From positions 1 to 64,000 of the forward strand of contig JAPJBO010000457.1 in NCBI GenBank assembly GCA_030068145.1: a DNA stretch of 64,000 nt, written 5' to 3'. This document shows positions 63,701 through 64,000 of the stretch, one piece after another. This DNA is from Diplonema papillatum (Eukaryota > Euglenozoa > Diplonemea > Diplonemida > Diplonemidae). The stretch's first letter is position 1. Each line of letters opens with the position of its first letter. Position numbers and translations under genes: made by a program. The notes under the pieces are model-generated. The model made no database searches, was not told the origin of the DNA, and worked only from the letters and a program-made list of their open reading frames with translations.

Positions 63701-64000
63701 CGATTCCAGAGACCCGTCATCCTCATGCGATCTAGTTGGCTCTAAAAATTGACGCCTCGATGGGTGCCAGTTCCCTGTACTACCTTCCTATATATTATTT
63801 ACCGATCCTAGTAGTTAAAAGAGCACCCGACATCCAAACCCAGGTCCCGGGTGGTGCGCGGGTGGGAGCCACGCATAGGGAACCACCTTATTCTGAGGCG
63901 ATGGCCGACGACGTTGCGGTCTCCGTGAGCCCGGCGTCGTGCAGCTGGAACAGTGCCGACGTGGCGGCGGTCTCGCCGCTGGGTGCCGTGGCGTACGCGT
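60793..64000 (+). repeat. Tandem first-exon cassettes, possibly of a WD40 (Elp2-like) gene
   Basis: Units of about 345-500 bp begin near 60793, 61305, 61670, 62047, 62527, 63248 and 63746. Each has a leader (TTGACGCCTCGATGTGTG, TAGTTGAGAGAGCACACGAC, GGTCCCGGGTGG-like) and then a coding start. ATGs are at 61131, 61475, 61850, 62216, 62690, 63404 and 63901; a copy near 62921 has lost its ATG. The frame reads MADDVAVSVSPASCSWNSAD, then VAAVSPLGAVAYAS. Downstream another frame continues QVAPRRPLVLPAHVKCLTLF in the 3' units. That order of strands recalls the first WD40 blade of Elongator subunit Elp2, but the match is weak. Most units are truncated or frameshifted. The window ends inside a unit, so the full gene may lie beyond. 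Confidence 0.5.
60948..61112. mobile_element. Dispersed short element inserted in cassette 1
   Basis: TTTTTAGTACTAACAATCTT through GGGAAAACGATCACC and CACGCACAAACAAAA matches 31639-31800 closely over about 160 bp. It separates the leader of cassette 1 (ending AGAGGGCCACC) from its coding part (TTTTTTGAGGCGATGGCC), so it is an insertion. No coding capacity; target duplication not resolved. Confidence 0.6.

Overview
The window looks like nuclear DNA of a eukaryotic microbe or alga. It is repeat-rich and gene-poor, with large single-exon genes, classical GT-AG introns where introns occur, Kozak-like starts (ACCATGG at both giant genes), and eukaryote-specific families (SET-domain methyltransferase, SCAI/UPF0682, DUF3638/DUF3645). 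I see no bacterial operon structure. I cannot name the species; an intron-poor alga or a heterotrophic protist would both fit, and that is inference only.

Layout. 1-9.13 kb is a mobile-element and satellite block. It holds tandem hairpins, a GGGGTCATATA minisatellite with embedded MITE copies, a nearly complete reverse transcriptase/RNase H retroelement on the minus strand (ORF 2242-5181) with split repeats, and a 5'-truncated, frameshifted second copy (7693-9133). 9.1-10.98 kb is intergenic with a foldback element. 10.98-18.97 kb holds three ordinary genes: a two-exon SET-domain protein, a SCAI homologue and a protein with two ABM-like (dimeric alpha/beta barrel) modules. 19-24 kb is intergenic, with a MITE split by a 1.6-kb nested element that has 12-bp terminal inverted repeats and a 5-bp target duplication.

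24-37.5 kb centres on a five-exon coiled-coil gene (28671-35538, 893 aa after splicing). Its first exon has decayed tandem copies upstream, and its last exon has one frameshifted copy inside the gene and a higher-order repeat of its 3' end downstream. Its introns are packed with minisatellites and small transposons. A degraded DDE-transposase-like relic lies among the exon-1 copies.

38.4-58.4 kb carries two tandem, same-strand, intronless genes for giant proteins (2845 and 2868 aa) with a DUF3638 P-loop module and a DUF3645 module. They are close paralogues with very uneven divergence along their length. 58.4-60.8 kb is repeat-rich intergenic DNA. 60.8-64.0 kb is a tandem array of cassettes, each carrying a leader and the start of a short exon that weakly resembles the first blade of a WD40 protein (perhaps Elp2-like); it runs off the end of the window.

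The genes do not form an evident pathway. The common theme is local amplification: a tandem pair of giant genes, tandem copies of first exons at two loci, tandem copies of a last exon, and nested non-autonomous transposons. The most unusual items are the giant DUF3638/DUF3645 pair and the exon-edge amplifications. Functions of the giant proteins and the coiled-coil protein cannot be assigned from sequence alone.
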